Shown: positions 9,775 to 19,360 of the stretch, piece after piece
Layout: every line of letters starts with the position of its first letter
How positions within the stretch are numbered: position 1 is the first letter of the stretch
NCBI GenBank assembly: GCA_028287465.1
Contig: JAQBPO010000082.1
Coordinates: 62,001 to 126,000 of the forward strand
DNA length: 64,000 bases
Direction of reading: 5' to 3'
DNA from: Fibrobacterota bacterium
GTDB lineage: Bacteria; Fibrobacterota; Fibrobacteria; UBA11236
Position numbers and translations under genes: made by a program
Notes under the pieces: model-generated
Databases searched by the model: none
What the model was told of the DNA's origin: nothing
What the model saw: only the letters and a program-made list of their open reading frames with translations

Positions 9775-11700
9775 TTATTCCTTGACGGCCCCGGCGGTCA
9801 GGCCGGAAACGATATGCTTCTGCATCAGGAAGAAGAGGATCATGACCGGGATGGTCGAGACGGTGGCCGCCGCCATCATCAGGTCATAGCGGTTCTGGAA
9901 GTTCCCCACGAACAGCCGGATGCCCACCGGTATGGTATAGGTCTTTTCGTCCGTCAGCACCCAGGCGAACATCAGTTCGTCCCAGGCCGAGAGGAATACG
10001 TAGACGCCCGTGGCGATGATGCCGGGCAGGGCGGAGGGGATGATGATGCGGAAGAAGGCCTGGATGGGTCCGCAGCCGTCCACCAGGGCCGCTTCCTCGA
10101 GTTCCTTGGGCAGGGAGGCGAAGAAGCCGCGGAGGATCCAGATGGAGAAGGGCACGAAATAGGCCGCATAGGTCAGGATGAGCCCGCCGTACGAGCCCTT
10201 GACCACAAGTCCCGTGGCCCGGCTGAAATTGATGAACATGAGGTAGAGCGGAAGCAGCAGCATGATGCCCGGCACCATCTGGGTCGCGAGCACGGAGTAG
10301 CCGAACAGGTTCTTGCCCGGGAAGTTATAGCGCGCCAGGGCGTACCCGCCCATGGAGGCCAGCACCATGGCCACCAGCATCACGCCGATGCAGACGATGA
10401 AGCTGTTCTTCAGGTACAGGCCGAAATCGATATTCCGCCACAGGTCGACGTAGTTGCGCCAATGGATATAGATGGATGGCTTCGGCGCCAGGGCCGAGGC
10501 GACCGGTTTTCCCGCGGCATCGAGAAGGGAGAGGGCGCCTTTCGGTCCTCCGAGCAAGGCTCCTCCGTCCAATAAAGGCAGGATGGCCGTGATCCGGAGG
10601 GAGGTGATGTCCGCGCCGGCTCCCGCCAGGGAAGGAAATCCGGGAGTGAAGGTCCGCGCCGCGTTCACGGGAAGGCTGTCCGCCCTTCCGGCAATGCCGT
10701 CAACGGAAGGCTTAACGGCTTTCATCGGCATGCCTGCCGGATCCGGCAGGGATGTGGCTCCCCGGGAATCCCCCAGCCAGATGCGGCCGGGAGCGCGGGC
10801 GAATGCGGTGATGTTGCCGCTGCCGGGTTCCCGGTCCAGCCAGGCCAGCACGGTATCGGCCTCGATGTCGAAGATGAAGGCGCGGGAGTCCGCGCTCAGG
10901 AGCATGCGTCTTCCGTCCAGGGCGCATAACCGTTCCGGCAGGGCGGGCAGGGTTCCGGCCGGTACGGCCTTGCCCGGGAGACCGGACCGGGGGGCTTGGA
11001 GGGATATCCCCTGGGTGGTCAGAAGCACGAGTTCGGGATCCGGCCCGGTATCGCCGCGGGCCGGAATCACCATGCGGATTTCCCCTGATTTTTTCGAGGC
11101 GAAGCCCGCCATGGGCGAGAACCGGCCCGAGGCGGGGGAGAAGGACGTAACGCCCGGGTATCCCTTGATCCGGTAGGAAAGGTAGAGGGCGTCCCCGGAG
11201 CGGGCCAGGCTCGAGCCCGCCACCTCGTTCACCCAGAGGGTGCTCCAGGCCGATCCGTATGCCGCGGCGATTTCCTCCACTCCATGGGCCTTAAGGAGGG
11301 TCAGGCCCTCCGCATCCACCTCTTGCAGGCCGCGGTTGCTGGAAAGCACCCAGAGAGTGCTGCCGCCCTTGGACGGGCCCGGCTGATCCCGCTCTCCATC
11401 CAGGAAGAAAGACGTCGCGAAGGTTCCCAGTTCCAGGTGCCGGATTTTCCGTAGCCCCTTCTTTTCGAAAAGGGTCAAGCCCCCGTCCGCCGTACCCGCC
11501 AGGTAACCCCGTCCGGTTTCCCGCAGGAATACGATCTCGTTCTGGCGGCGCCCGGGGAGCACCTTTCCGGAGAGGATTTCCTGGTTGTCCTTCAACCCGC
11601 AGTACACCATCCAGGCGATGGGCACCACGTGCAGGACGATCAGGATCCAGGTGAGTCCGGTCAGGAACCGGCCGAAGGTCTTACGGCTTTTGGGCTGCAT
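9775..11700 (-). CDS. MalG-type sugar ABC permease with inserted seven-bladed propeller
   Basis: 641 aa, more than twice the ~280 aa usual for this family. Residues ~13-35 are TM1. Residues ~400-641 are a normal MalG core with several membrane helices and the EAA loop (KELEEAALVDGCGPIQAFF) that docks on the ATPase. Residues ~45-400, in the periplasmic loop between TM1 and TM2, form an insertion with seven repeats of the pattern hydrophobic strand-G-hydrophobic-D/P-x-x-G, for example TLWVLSSNRGLQEVDAEG and RIWLGDSRGATSL; this is the pattern of two-component-regulator-type beta-propellers. The gene starts 11 bp after malF. An ectodomain placed here could contact the binding protein or a glycan; that is inference. 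It is a single uninterrupted frame, not a fusion caused by a missed stop. Confidence 0.88.
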   Translation of the reverse strand: MQPKSRKTFGRFLTGLTWILIVLHVVPIAWMVYCGLKDNQEILSGKVLPGRRQNEIVFLRETGRGYLAGTADGGLTLFEKKGLRKIRHLELGTFATSFFLDGERDQPGPSKGGSTLWVLSSNRGLQEVDAEGLTLLKAHGVEEIAAAYGSAWSTLWVNEVAGSSLARSGDALYLSYRIKGYPGVTSFSPASGRFSPMAGFASKKSGEIRMVIPARGDTGPDPELVLLTTQGISLQAPRSGLPGKAVPAGTLPALPERLCALDGRRMLLSADSRAFIFDIEADTVLAWLDREPGSGNITAFARAPGRIWLGDSRGATSLPDPAGMPMKAVKPSVDGIAGRADSLPVNAARTFTPGFPSLAGAGADITSLRITAILPLLDGGALLGGPKGALSLLDAAGKPVASALAPKPSIYIHWRNYVDLWRNIDFGLYLKNSFIVCIGVMLVAMVLASMGGYALARYNFPGKNLFGYSVLATQMVPGIMLLLPLYLMFINFSRATGLVVKGSYGGLILTYAAYFVPFSIWILRGFFASLPKELEEAALVDGCGPIQAFFRIIIPSALPGIIATGVYVFLSAWDELMFAWVLTDEKTYTIPVGIRLFVGNFQNRYDLMMAAATVSTIPVMILFFLMQKHIVSGLTAGAVKE

Positions 11701-11711
11701 TGGTTAACCGA

Positions 11712-12773
11712 TCATTTTCCCGTGAGCTGATCCCTGAAGATGCGGTACCACAGGAAGACCAGGGTCATCATGGCCAGCATCAGCAGGGAGGACATGGCTG
11801 CGCCGGTCCCGAAATCCCACATCTGGAAGGAATTGCGGAACAGGGCGGTCATCAACAGATCCCCATGCTTGCCTGGGAAGCCCGCGCCGTTCCCGAACAT
11901 CATGATCACGATATTGAAGGAGTAGACGTTGAAGATCAGCCCGTGCAGGATCAGGATGGCCCAGACCGGTTTGAGCAAAGGCCAGGTGATTCGGCGGAAG
12001 GCCTGCCAGGCGTTCGCGCCGTCGATTTCCGCGGCCTCGTAGACGTCCTTGGGGATTCCCTGGAGCCCGGCCAGCAACATGAGCATCGAGAACGGCCATT
12101 GCCTCCAGATGGTGGGGACGATGATGGCCCACAGGGTGTTGGGGCCGATGAGCCAGGTGGGCTTTTCGGAAAAGAGGTGGAGCCAGTCCACCAGGACGAT
12201 GTTGACCAAGCCGACCTCGCGCTGCCACAGGAAGCCCCACAACAGGCCCACCACATAGGTCGGGACGATCCAGGGGAAGAGCATCAGGGTGCGCGCGGCG
12301 GCGCGGAAGCGGAACTCCCGGTTGACCAGCAAGGCCGCGGCGGTGCCGACCGCCAGGGTCCCGATGGTCACGGCGATCGTATACAACGCCGTGTTCCGCA
12401 CCGCGTCCCACAATCCCGATCGGATTGGGCTGTCCGGATTGAAGAGGATTTCCGCGTAGTTCTCGAACCCGGCCCACGGCGCCGAAAGGTAGTCCAGGAG
12501 CTTGTCCTTGCGGCTGCGCAGGAAACCGAGGTAGAGGCCTTGCAGGATGGGAGCGGCCTGGAGCAGGAGCATGCCGATGATGGTCGGCAGCAGGAAGAAA
12601 TACGGGACTTTGTTCCGCCTTACGGATCGCAGGAGCCTTGACAAGGGACCCGGCGCGGCCGGTTTCCCGATCCGGATTACAGCGGTATCGGCGTCCGGGG
12701 TCGGGTCCTGAATCGCGAGGGTTGATCCGTCAGGATGCACGACCGGCTCGGAGTCGGTGATCGGAGGCTTCAT
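11712..12773 (-). CDS. MalF-type sugar ABC transporter permease
   Basis: 353 aa. The ATG at 12773 shares one base with the stop of the binding-protein gene (TGATG), so translation is probably coupled. A cytoplasmic, Pro/Asp-rich N-terminal tail of about 65 residues precedes TM1 (YFFLLPTIIGMLLLQ). The EAA loop is visible as KDVYEAAEIDGANAWQAF. Six membrane helices are likely, the usual core for MalF/UgpA-type permeases; the large P2 periplasmic domain of enterobacterial MalF is absent. It pairs with the MalG-type subunit encoded just downstream to form the transmembrane channel. The longest open frame starts 77 codons earlier inside the previous gene and was rejected. Confidence 0.93.
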   Translation of the reverse strand: MKPPITDSEPVVHPDGSTLAIQDPTPDADTAVIRIGKPAAPGPLSRLLRSVRRNKVPYFFLLPTIIGMLLLQAAPILQGLYLGFLRSRKDKLLDYLSAPWAGFENYAEILFNPDSPIRSGLWDAVRNTALYTIAVTIGTLAVGTAAALLVNREFRFRAAARTLMLFPWIVPTYVVGLLWGFLWQREVGLVNIVLVDWLHLFSEKPTWLIGPNTLWAIIVPTIWRQWPFSMLMLLAGLQGIPKDVYEAAEIDGANAWQAFRRITWPLLKPVWAILILHGLIFNVYSFNIVIMMFGNGAGFPGKHGDLLMTALFRNSFQMWDFGTGAAMSSLLMLAMMTLVFLWYRIFRDQLTGK

Positions 12774-14311
12774 CAATTCGCCACGGCCAAGGATTTGTGC
12801 AATAGCTCCACATGTTCGGGATGGTTCCTGAAATGGGCCTGGATCTGCCCGTCGATGTCCCGCACGGCCGCGTCCACTTCCGATTTCACGAGCGCCTCGG
12901 AGTAAGGACCGTTCACCTCGGCCGCGATGTCGAACAGGTTGCCCAGGCGCTTCATCAGGATGGCGGTTTCGATCTCCCCCCAATACGGGACGGCGGGATA
13001 GCAACGCCCGTAGGCGACGATGTCCCGGAAGACGCTGCGCTTGGCGTCCGAGGAGAAGTAGGGGCTTGCGAAGGCGGATTTGAGAGCGGGCAGGAAGCCG
13101 GAGATTTCCGCATAAGAGAGCTGGGCCGAACTGTCGGCCGTCATGTACCGGACCAGCATCTTGGCCAGGTCGGGGCGCTTGGAGGATTTGAATACGGCCA
13201 GGTGGGAACCTCCCATGAAGACCGAACGCATGGCGGGACCGGCCGGGGGAACGAGCACGCCGTAATTACCCGCCACATGGCTGTTGGCGGAGCCGCCCTG
13301 CTCCGGCGGGCGCTCGAGGTAGACGTTCTTGATGGTGGATTCGAAGAAGGTGGCCAGGCGGCCTGCGTCGAAATCGGCGGAGACCTGCGCCGTGTTCTTC
13401 TCCATATTGGTCCTGGGGTTGAGGCCCTTGCGCACCATGTCCAGGTAGAAGAGGATCCCCTTCATGGCTTCGGGGCTGTTGAGCACGCATTTGTCGCCCA
13501 TGGGATTGAGGAAGTCGCCTCCCGCGCCCCAGATCCAGGGAGCGAAATTATGCACCACGTTCCAATCGTTCTTGCCGGGGAAGCCGATGGGGGAGACCGT
13601 CTCCCCGTTATGCCTGATGCCCGCCGCCTTGATTTTTTCCAGGGCGGCCAGATACCCCTCCCACGTGCCGAGGCTCTTGGGGTCCACCTTCGCCTGGGCG
13701 AATACGTCCGTGCGGTAGAACATGGGCCTCACGTCGATGAACCACGGCACCGAGGTGATATGCTCCGAGGTGCGGGGCTTGGCGGCGGCCCAGGTGGAGG
13801 GAAGGAAGGAATCCTTCACGTGGATTTCGCCGTCCAGATCGTCCAGGGGCAGGAGGGCGCCGAGATCGGTCAGGAACGGGCACCAGGTGGTCCCGAGTTG
13901 CACCACGTCGGGGCCATCCCCGGAGATGGCCGCGGTGGTGAGCTTGGTCCAGGCGCTGCCCCAGTCGAGGACGGAGATTTTCACCGCGATTTCCGGGTGG
14001 GCCTCCTTGAATGGCTCCAGCAACGCTTCCATGTCCTTTTCCGGGCGCGGGGAATTCGGCATCACCCAGACCAGCAGTTCCCCCGGTCCGTTGGGCACGG
14101 TCGCGTCCGCCGCCTTGGCGGATCCATCCTTACCCGCCTTGTCGCAGGCGGAAAGGGAAAGGACCGATGCGAAGGCCAAGGCGAAGGCCGCGGTCCAGGC
14201 CAGGCAGGATAGGGCGACCATCAGGGCCAGACGGCCCCGTCGGCTCAGGCGTGCCTTGGCTCCAAGATCATCGTCCGTTCCTGCCGTCATCCCGCTTCCG
14301 GAATCGTTCAT
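12773..14311 (-). CDS. Family 1 sugar-binding lipoprotein of an ABC importer
   Basis: 512 aa. A basic N-terminus and long hydrophobic stretch lead to a lipobox LSAC with Cys56, so the protein is anchored on the periplasmic side. The rest matches the bacterial extracellular solute-binding family 1: LLVWVMPNS near the first beta-strand, a [13 protein letters not shown] ligand-side segment and an M-K-G-I-L-F-Y-L-D helix in the second lobe. It overlaps the ATPase gene by four bases (ATGA) and the permease gene by one, a tightly coupled operon. Ligand cannot be read from sequence; neighbouring GH9 and GH1 genes suggest a beta-linked gluco-oligosaccharide. Confidence 0.92.
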   Translation of the reverse strand: MNDSGSGMTAGTDDDLGAKARLSRRGRLALMVALSCLAWTAAFALAFASVLSLSACDKAGKDGSAKAADATVPNGPGELLVWVMPNSPRPEKDMEALLEPFKEAHPEIAVKISVLDWGSAWTKLTTAAISGDGPDVVQLGTTWCPFLTDLGALLPLDDLDGEIHVKDSFLPSTWAAAKPRTSEHITSVPWFIDVRPMFYRTDVFAQAKVDPKSLGTWEGYLAALEKIKAAGIRHNGETVSPIGFPGKNDWNVVHNFAPWIWGAGGDFLNPMGDKCVLNSPEAMKGILFYLDMVRKGLNPRTNMEKNTAQVSADFDAGRLATFFESTIKNVYLERPPEQGGSANSHVAGNYGVLVPPAGPAMRSVFMGGSHLAVFKSSKRPDLAKMLVRYMTADSSAQLSYAEISGFLPALKSAFASPYFSSDAKRSVFRDIVAYGRCYPAVPYWGEIETAILMKRLGNLFDIAAEVNGPYSEALVKSEVDAAVRDIDGQIQAHFRNHPEHVELLHKSLAVAN

Positions 14312-15408
14312 GAGGGTTCCCCTTCGAAGAAATGCATATGGGCGGCCTCGGGGTACAAGAGCACCTGATCACCCCTTCCCACCGCCAGATCGGGATGGAC
14401 GCGGGCCACGGCGCGGTGCGCGCCGGCGCGGCAATAGACCAGGGTTTCGGCCCCCAGGGGTTCCACCACCTCCACTTCCGCGGCGATGCCCGTCCGGGTC
14501 CCGCCGGTACCGTCGGATGCGCGTTCCAGGCGCAGGTGTTCCGGGCGCACTCCCATCATGGGCTTCGGGGCTTTTCCGTCATCGGCCAAAGTCTTCTGGC
14601 CGGACTGGAAATCCCCTGACCGCAAGCCGGTGGATCCGGCGCCCGGGATCATCAGGGTTTCGCCGAGCCATTCGCAAGGCAGGAAATTCATGGGCGGCAT
14701 GCCGATGAACCCGGCAACGAACCGGTTGGCCGGGCGTTTGTACAGTTCCATCGGCGTGCCGTATTGCTGGATGACGCCGTCCTTCATGCAGACGATGCGG
14801 TGGCCCATGGTCATGGCCTCGGTCTGATCGTGGGTCACGTAGATCATGGTCGTCTGCAACTGGCCCGAAAGGCGCGAGATCTCCACCCGCATCTGGACCC
14901 GCATCTTCGCGTCCAGGTTGGACAGCGGCACGTCGAAAAGGAAGACCTTGGGTTTGCGTACGATGGCGCGGCCGAGGGCCACGCGCTGGCGCTGGCCTCC
15001 GGAGAGGGCCTTGGGCTTGCGGGACAGGTAGGGGGTGATGGCGAGCATTTCCGCCGCCTCGCCCACGCGCCGGCGGATCTCCTCCTTGGGCAGCTTGCGC
15101 AGCTTTAGCCCGAAGGCCAGGTTCTCCTCCACGGTCATGTGCGGATACAGCGCGTAGTTCTGGAACACCATGGCGATGTCCCGATCCTTGGGCGCCATGT
15201 CGTTGCAAAGCCTGCCGTCTATGCGGAGCTCGCCCGAAGAGATTTCCTCCAGGCCCGCGATCATGCGCAAAAGGGTCGATTTGCCGCAGCCGGAAGGGCC
15301 CACCAGCACCAGGAATTCCTTGTCCCGCACGGTGAAGGACAGATCCTTCACTGCCGTGACGCCGCCCTCGTAGACCTTATGGATGTTCTTCAGGATGACT
15401 TCAGCCAC
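14308..15408 (-). CDS. MalK/UgpC-type sugar ABC transporter ATPase with altered Walker B
   Basis: 366 aa, typical for MalK/UgpC/MsmK. It starts with GTG behind GAGGGGATTCC. Visible motifs: Walker A GPSGCGKS (37-44), Q-loop Gln83, signature LSGGQ (135-139), Walker B VFLFD (155-159), D-loop SNLD (163-166) and switch His193 (THDQ). The residue after Walker B, normally the catalytic Glu, is Val160 (codon GTG at 14931-14929). The regulatory TOBE/OB-like domain follows residue ~235. It is the first gene of the minus-strand sugar operon. The family call is certain; whether the protein hydrolyses ATP normally is not. Confidence 0.93.
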   Translation of the reverse strand: MAEVILKNIHKVYEGGVTAVKDLSFTVRDKEFLVLVGPSGCGKSTLLRMIAGLEEISSGELRIDGRLCNDMAPKDRDIAMVFQNYALYPHMTVEENLAFGLKLRKLPKEEIRRRVGEAAEMLAITPYLSRKPKALSGGQRQRVALGRAIVRKPKVFLFDVPLSNLDAKMRVQMRVEISRLSGQLQTTMIYVTHDQTEAMTMGHRIVCMKDGVIQQYGTPMELYKRPANRFVAGFIGMPPMNFLPCEWLGETLMIPGAGSTGLRSGDFQSGQKTLADDGKAPKPMMGVRPEHLRLERASDGTGGTRTGIAAEVEVVEPLGAETLVYCRAGAHRAVARVHPDLAVGRGDQVLLYPEAAHMHFFEGEPS

Positions 15409-15737
15409 GGAATCCCCTCATGCGCCATGCGCCTCGTCCGGCCTGCCGGAGAGCGCGCCCAGACCTGGGCCGGCGCAACTGGATTAGTGGGAGATTCCCG
15501 CGGAGGGTTCGCATCGATAGCCGTTTTGTGTTTCTATCGCCGGCGCCGGGGTTTTCCCAAAATCCCGTCTTCGCGATCCATTATCGGGGGCTCTCCTTCC
15601 AATCCGGCGTTTTCGGACGAACCCGGTCCGCTTCCGGGGACACTAATCCGGATGCCACCGCGCCTGAACGCGGGGCAACCTCAAATCAAAAAGACCGGGA
15701 CGTATATTTCCCCGGTACACGGGAAGGGATCCGAACG
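15409..15737. promoter_or_regulatory. Divergent intergenic region between the ABC operon and GH1 gene
   Basis: 329 bp separating two divergent transcripts that probably serve the same sugar. It must hold both promoters. I find no convincing -35/-10 pair, no LacI-type operator and no gene. The last ~60 bases before the GH1 start are relatively AT-rich (AAATCAAAAAGA, GTATATTTCC). Confidence 0.4.
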
Positions 15738-17096
15738 ATGAAGGCCAAACTGGAGAGGAACATGTTCCCGGAGGATTTCATCTGGGGTTCGGCGACCGCC
15801 TCTTTCCAGGTGGAGGGCGCGGCATGGACCGACGGCCGGGGCGAGAGCATCTGGGATCGTTTCTGCCGCATCCCCGGCAAGGTCGCGGGCGGCCATACCG
15901 GCGATTTCGCATGTGATCACTATAACCGTTGGCCGCAGGATATCAAGATGATGAAGGACCTGGGCATGCAGGCCTACCGGTTCAGCACCGCCTGGCCCCG
16001 GGTGATTCCCGGGGGCCGCGGTCCCGTCAACAAGGCCGGCCTGGACTTCTACGATCGCCTGGTCGACGGACTCCTGGAGGCGGGCATCGTCCCCTTCACG
16101 ACCTTGTTCCATTGGGATCTGCCGCAAACCCTCCAGGACCAGGGAGGCTGGGTCAACCGCGATATCATCGAGGCCTTCGGCGTTTACGCCGAGCACGTGG
16201 TCAAGCGCCTGGGCGACCGCGTCAGGAACTGGATGACCCACAATGAGATCCCGTGCTTCGTCGGCATCGGTTACGGGGAGGGCCGGCACGCTCCAGGCCT
16301 GCAGGTATCCCGGAAGGAACTGAACCGCGCCTACCATAACGCCTTCCTGACCCATGGCCTCGCGGTCCGCATCGTGCGCGAATTCGCGCGCAAGGACGCG
16401 GAAGTGGGCCTGGTCAACAACCCGCTCATCCCCGTGCCGCTCGCCGAGACCCCGGCCCATGTGGAAGCCGCACGCAAAGCCTTCATCCGCATCGGCGCCA
16501 ACCTCGCGGAACCCATCTTCAAAGGGGCCTATGCCCCCTGGTGGCTCGAGGAGCAAGGCGCGGACGCGCCGGAAATACGTCCCGGCGACATGGAACTGAT
16601 CTCCTCCCCAACGGACTTCCTGGGCATAAACATCTATTCCGGCGTCTTCGTCGAGCCCTCCGAGGACCCAATCGGGTACCGCCAGTTGCCTTTCCCCAAA
16701 GGCTATCCCCATCTCGCCCTGGATTGGCTGAAGCCCGTACCGCAGGCCCTCTATTGGTGCTGCCGCTACTACCGGGAGGACTACGGCGTCCGCAAGACCT
16801 ATATCTCCGAAACGGGCTGCGCCTGCGACGACGAGAAGGACCCGGCGACTGGCCGCGTCATCGACCTCGATCGGGTCCAATGGCTGCGCAGCCATGTGAA
16901 GGAGGCCCACCGGGCGGTCGGCGAAGGCCTGGGCCTGGCGGGATTCTTCCAATGGAGCCTGATGGACAACTTCGAATGGGCGGAAGGCTATTTCAAGCGC
17001 TTCGGCATCGTCCACGTGGATTACGAAACCCAGGAGCGTACGCCCAAGGAAAGCGCCTACCTGTACCGGGAGATCATCCGATCGGGGTTGGTCTGA
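15738..17096 (+). CDS. GH1 beta-glucosidase, cytoplasmic
   Basis: 452 aa from the ATG at 15738 (GGAAGGGA upstream); the open frame extends 106 codons further without support. No signal peptide. GH1 hallmarks: FIWGSATASFQVEGA near the N-terminus (family N-terminal signature), WMTHNEIPCF with acid-base Glu170, and YISETGC with nucleophile Glu358. The usual Pro after the acid-base Glu (NEP) is Ile here, and the usual ENG of the nucleophile motif is ETG; both catalytic Glu are kept. It releases glucose or a similar sugar from imported beta-linked oligosaccharides. It is divergent from the ABC importer operon. Confidence 0.94.
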   Translation: MKAKLERNMFPEDFIWGSATASFQVEGAAWTDGRGESIWDRFCRIPGKVAGGHTGDFACDHYNRWPQDIKMMKDLGMQAYRFSTAWPRVIPGGRGPVNKAGLDFYDRLVDGLLEAGIVPFTTLFHWDLPQTLQDQGGWVNRDIIEAFGVYAEHVVKRLGDRVRNWMTHNEIPCFVGIGYGEGRHAPGLQVSRKELNRAYHNAFLTHGLAVRIVREFARKDAEVGLVNNPLIPVPLAETPAHVEAARKAFIRIGANLAEPIFKGAYAPWWLEEQGADAPEIRPGDMELISSPTDFLGINIYSGVFVEPSEDPIGYRQLPFPKGYPHLALDWLKPVPQALYWCCRYYREDYGVRKTYISETGCACDDEKDPATGRVIDLDRVQWLRSHVKEAHRAVGEGLGLAGFFQWSLMDNFEWAEGYFKRFGIVHVDYETQERTPKESAYLYREIIRSGLV

Positions 17097-17133
17097 ACGG
17101 GTGGGGCGGGATGGGAGCCGAAATGGAAAATGG

Positions 17134-18153
17134 CTAAGGCCACTGCACCTGACCGGAAACCTGGTAGAGCGAGGTTCCCAGTTCATGGTAGCGGAAGGCA
17201 TAATGCACGGAGATCCATCGCCAGGCGATGGACGCCCCTGCGCTGATATAGTCGTCGTCCAGCCCGGCCCGCACGTATAGCATGTCCTTCAGATCCCATT
17301 CCACGCCGAAGCCCGGGATGGCTCCTCCTTCGGACCTCTGGGTGAATCCGGCCGATAGGGTGCTGGCCAGATCCGGGAAGCCTTCTTCCCAATCCGCGGA
17401 CATGCGCCACCGGTAATCCATGCGTTCGTAGACCTGAACGCCGCCGAATTCGCTTTGCTGGCTGGTCGGCAGGATCTCGAATCCGGAAAACTGGATCTTG
17501 ATGTTCCTGTCCGAGGATTTGGTGACGGGGTTGTAGCCCCAGAGGAACTTCATGCACAGGCCCGCGTCCAGGTTCAGGTTCTGGGCCTCATAATAGTCCG
17601 CGCCGAACAGCTCCTCCCAATAATATTTGGCGGTGAGGCCTCCGCTCAGCTGGATGGGGATGGGCCGGCTGGAAATGTCCAGGCGCGGGAACTCCATATC
17701 GTACTTGCGGGTGAAATTGAGGGCGACCAGGTAGACCGCGTCCGTCATCTGGGCGCAGCCATTGCAGGCGACCGGCCGGAAACCGGGATCGTTCAGACGG
17801 TCCTCGCGGGAGCCGCGGAGCAGGGGAAGCTCGGAAATGTCCGGGGTGGTGACGATCTGGCCGAAGACGCTCATATGGGTCCGCGGGTCCAAGGCATATC
17901 CGAAGGCGCCGTCCCAGGTCTGGCTCAAATCCCCGAACATGGGCAGGCTCGCCATCTCGAGGCGGAAAGTCTTGGCATCCCCGAAGTCCCCTGGGAAATC
18001 CAGGAACTGGGTCGCGGTGTAGATCCGGGAGGGAAGGGCGGCGGAACTGCCGTTATCGGCCACGCTGGAACCCAGGAGGTATTGCTCCCCGGTGAAATCC
18101 TCGCTCTCCGCCCCGATCAAGGCCAGGAGGATGAAGGCTGACGCTACTCGCAC
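17134..18153 (-). CDS. Outer-membrane beta-barrel protein, unknown
   Basis: About 339 aa from a GTG at 18153, chosen because GGAG lies eight bases upstream and because it gives a compact signal peptide (RVASAFILLALIGAES). An ATG at 18192 adds 13 residues but has no ribosome site. The mature part is a series of amphipathic strands rich in Tyr, Trp and Phe with short Asp/Gly turns, typical of a small barrel. A CNGC pair sits near the middle. It faces the GH1 gene tail to tail. No family was recognised; a FadL/PorV-like barrel is possible. Confidence 0.6.
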   Translation of the reverse strand: MRVASAFILLALIGAESEDFTGEQYLLGSSVADNGSSAALPSRIYTATQFLDFPGDFGDAKTFRLEMASLPMFGDLSQTWDGAFGYALDPRTHMSVFGQIVTTPDISELPLLRGSREDRLNDPGFRPVACNGCAQMTDAVYLVALNFTRKYDMEFPRLDISSRPIPIQLSGGLTAKYYWEELFGADYYEAQNLNLDAGLCMKFLWGYNPVTKSSDRNIKIQFSGFEILPTSQQSEFGGVQVYERMDYRWRMSADWEEGFPDLASTLSAGFTQRSEGGAIPGFGVEWDLKDMLYVRAGLDDDYISAGASIAWRWISVHYAFRYHELGTSLYQVSGQVQWP

Positions 18154-18238
18154 CGAACGGGCTCCGTCTGGAAGCGTACCGCAAAATGGCATGCGGCTGC
18201 CGCATGTTCATGCGGCGGGCTAACTTACTACGGAGATT

Positions 18239-19210
18239 TTAATCTACGAGGATGCCCGAAGGCAAAATGTATTTTTCGGGGTTCTGAGGGGCGCCGTCGC
18301 GGTGTACCTCATAATGCAGGTGGATGCCCGTGGCCCGGCCGCTATCGCCCATATAGCCGATCAGGCCGTACCGCTTCACCAGTTGTCCCTTTTCCACCAT
18401 GATCTTGGTCATGTGCCCGAACTTGGTGGTATAGCCGTTCCCATGGTCCAGGACCACGAGGTTCCCGAAGTTCCCGCTCTGATTGCAGGTGGTCACGATC
18501 CCGTCGGCGGTGGCGAAGATGGGCGTCCAGCGGCTGTTCGCGATGTCCAAGCCTTCATGGAAGGCGTTTTCCCCCGTGACGGGATGGAGCCGCAAACCGA
18601 ATCCGCTGGTAATCTGGCCTTTGGCCGGAAGGACGAAAGGCGTATGTTCCCAGAGATTGTGACGGTAACGGACGAATTCCTCGATTTGCTTGAAGCTGCT
18701 GCTGGTAAACGAAATCTTGCTCTGGAGCTGGCGGTTCTTCAGGCTGGAGTTCAGGATCTGGTCCGAAACCGCCGAGCCATAAGGACCGTTAAGGACGGGC
18801 CGGCGGCCGCCCACGCCGAAGGCCATGAAGGCCTTATCGTGGGAGTTCATTCCGTAGAGCGCCCGGATCTTCTCCTCGAGGCGGCCCAGGCTGTCCAGGC
18901 TGGTCTCGACCGACTTCTGGTCCGCGAGGACGGTGCGGAGTTCGGTCTTGAGCGAAGCATTGGTCTTATAATGGTATTGGAGGGAAACCTGCCGGTAGGT
19001 CCATGCGCCGAATTCCCCGATCAGGCAGAAAATCCCCAGGCAGGCGATACCGGCGGCCACGAGGATGGCGTGGCGGACGTTGGAATTCAGGGGGATGAAA
19101 CGCGCGGCGCGAAGGGCGTCCCATTCAACCGAGACCAGGTAATCCTTACCGGCCACGATATTGAAGAGTTTGGCGAATAGTGTTTCGCCGATGCCGGGTT
19201 TTTTGCTCAT
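18239..19210 (-). CDS. M23 family metallopeptidase, membrane anchored
   Basis: About 323 aa from the ATG at 19210 (an ATG at 19231 is also possible; the longer open frame overlaps the opposite gene). A membrane helix at about residues 44-63 anchors it, followed by a coiled-coil-like segment (~75-125). The C-terminal LytM domain shows the M23 zinc ligands: HEGLDIAN (His and Asp) and HLHYEV. Enzymes of this type cut peptidoglycan cross-links, or act as non-enzymatic activators if ligands are lost; here all visible ligands are present. The protein fits a role in cell-wall remodelling or division. It is divergent from the next gene across 150 bp. Confidence 0.88.
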   Translation of the reverse strand: MSKKPGIGETLFAKLFNIVAGKDYLVSVEWDALRAARFIPLNSNVRHAILVAAGIACLGIFCLIGEFGAWTYRQVSLQYHYKTNASLKTELRTVLADQKSVETSLDSLGRLEEKIRALYGMNSHDKAFMAFGVGGRRPVLNGPYGSAVSDQILNSSLKNRQLQSKISFTSSSFKQIEEFVRYRHNLWEHTPFVLPAKGQITSGFGLRLHPVTGENAFHEGLDIANSRWTPIFATADGIVTTCNQSGNFGNLVVLDHGNGYTTKFGHMTKIMVEKGQLVKRYGLIGYMGDSGRATGIHLHYEVHRDGAPQNPEKYILPSGILVD

Positions 19211-19360
19211 TAAATCCAATGACGAAGCCATCGAAAGTTTAATGACAGGGCCCGGTCTAGTCAAGGAGTAATCCTCCCCGTAAGTGACGAAACCCCCTAG
19301 CCTTGGAAAAATGGGCGAAACCCATCGGATCCTTGCCCCGGCTTTTACTTTTTTGGTACC

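Noticed and set aside
12812-14212. 466-aa plus-strand frame
   Set aside because: Shadow of the binding lipoprotein; the translation is Gly/His/Val-rich without motifs.
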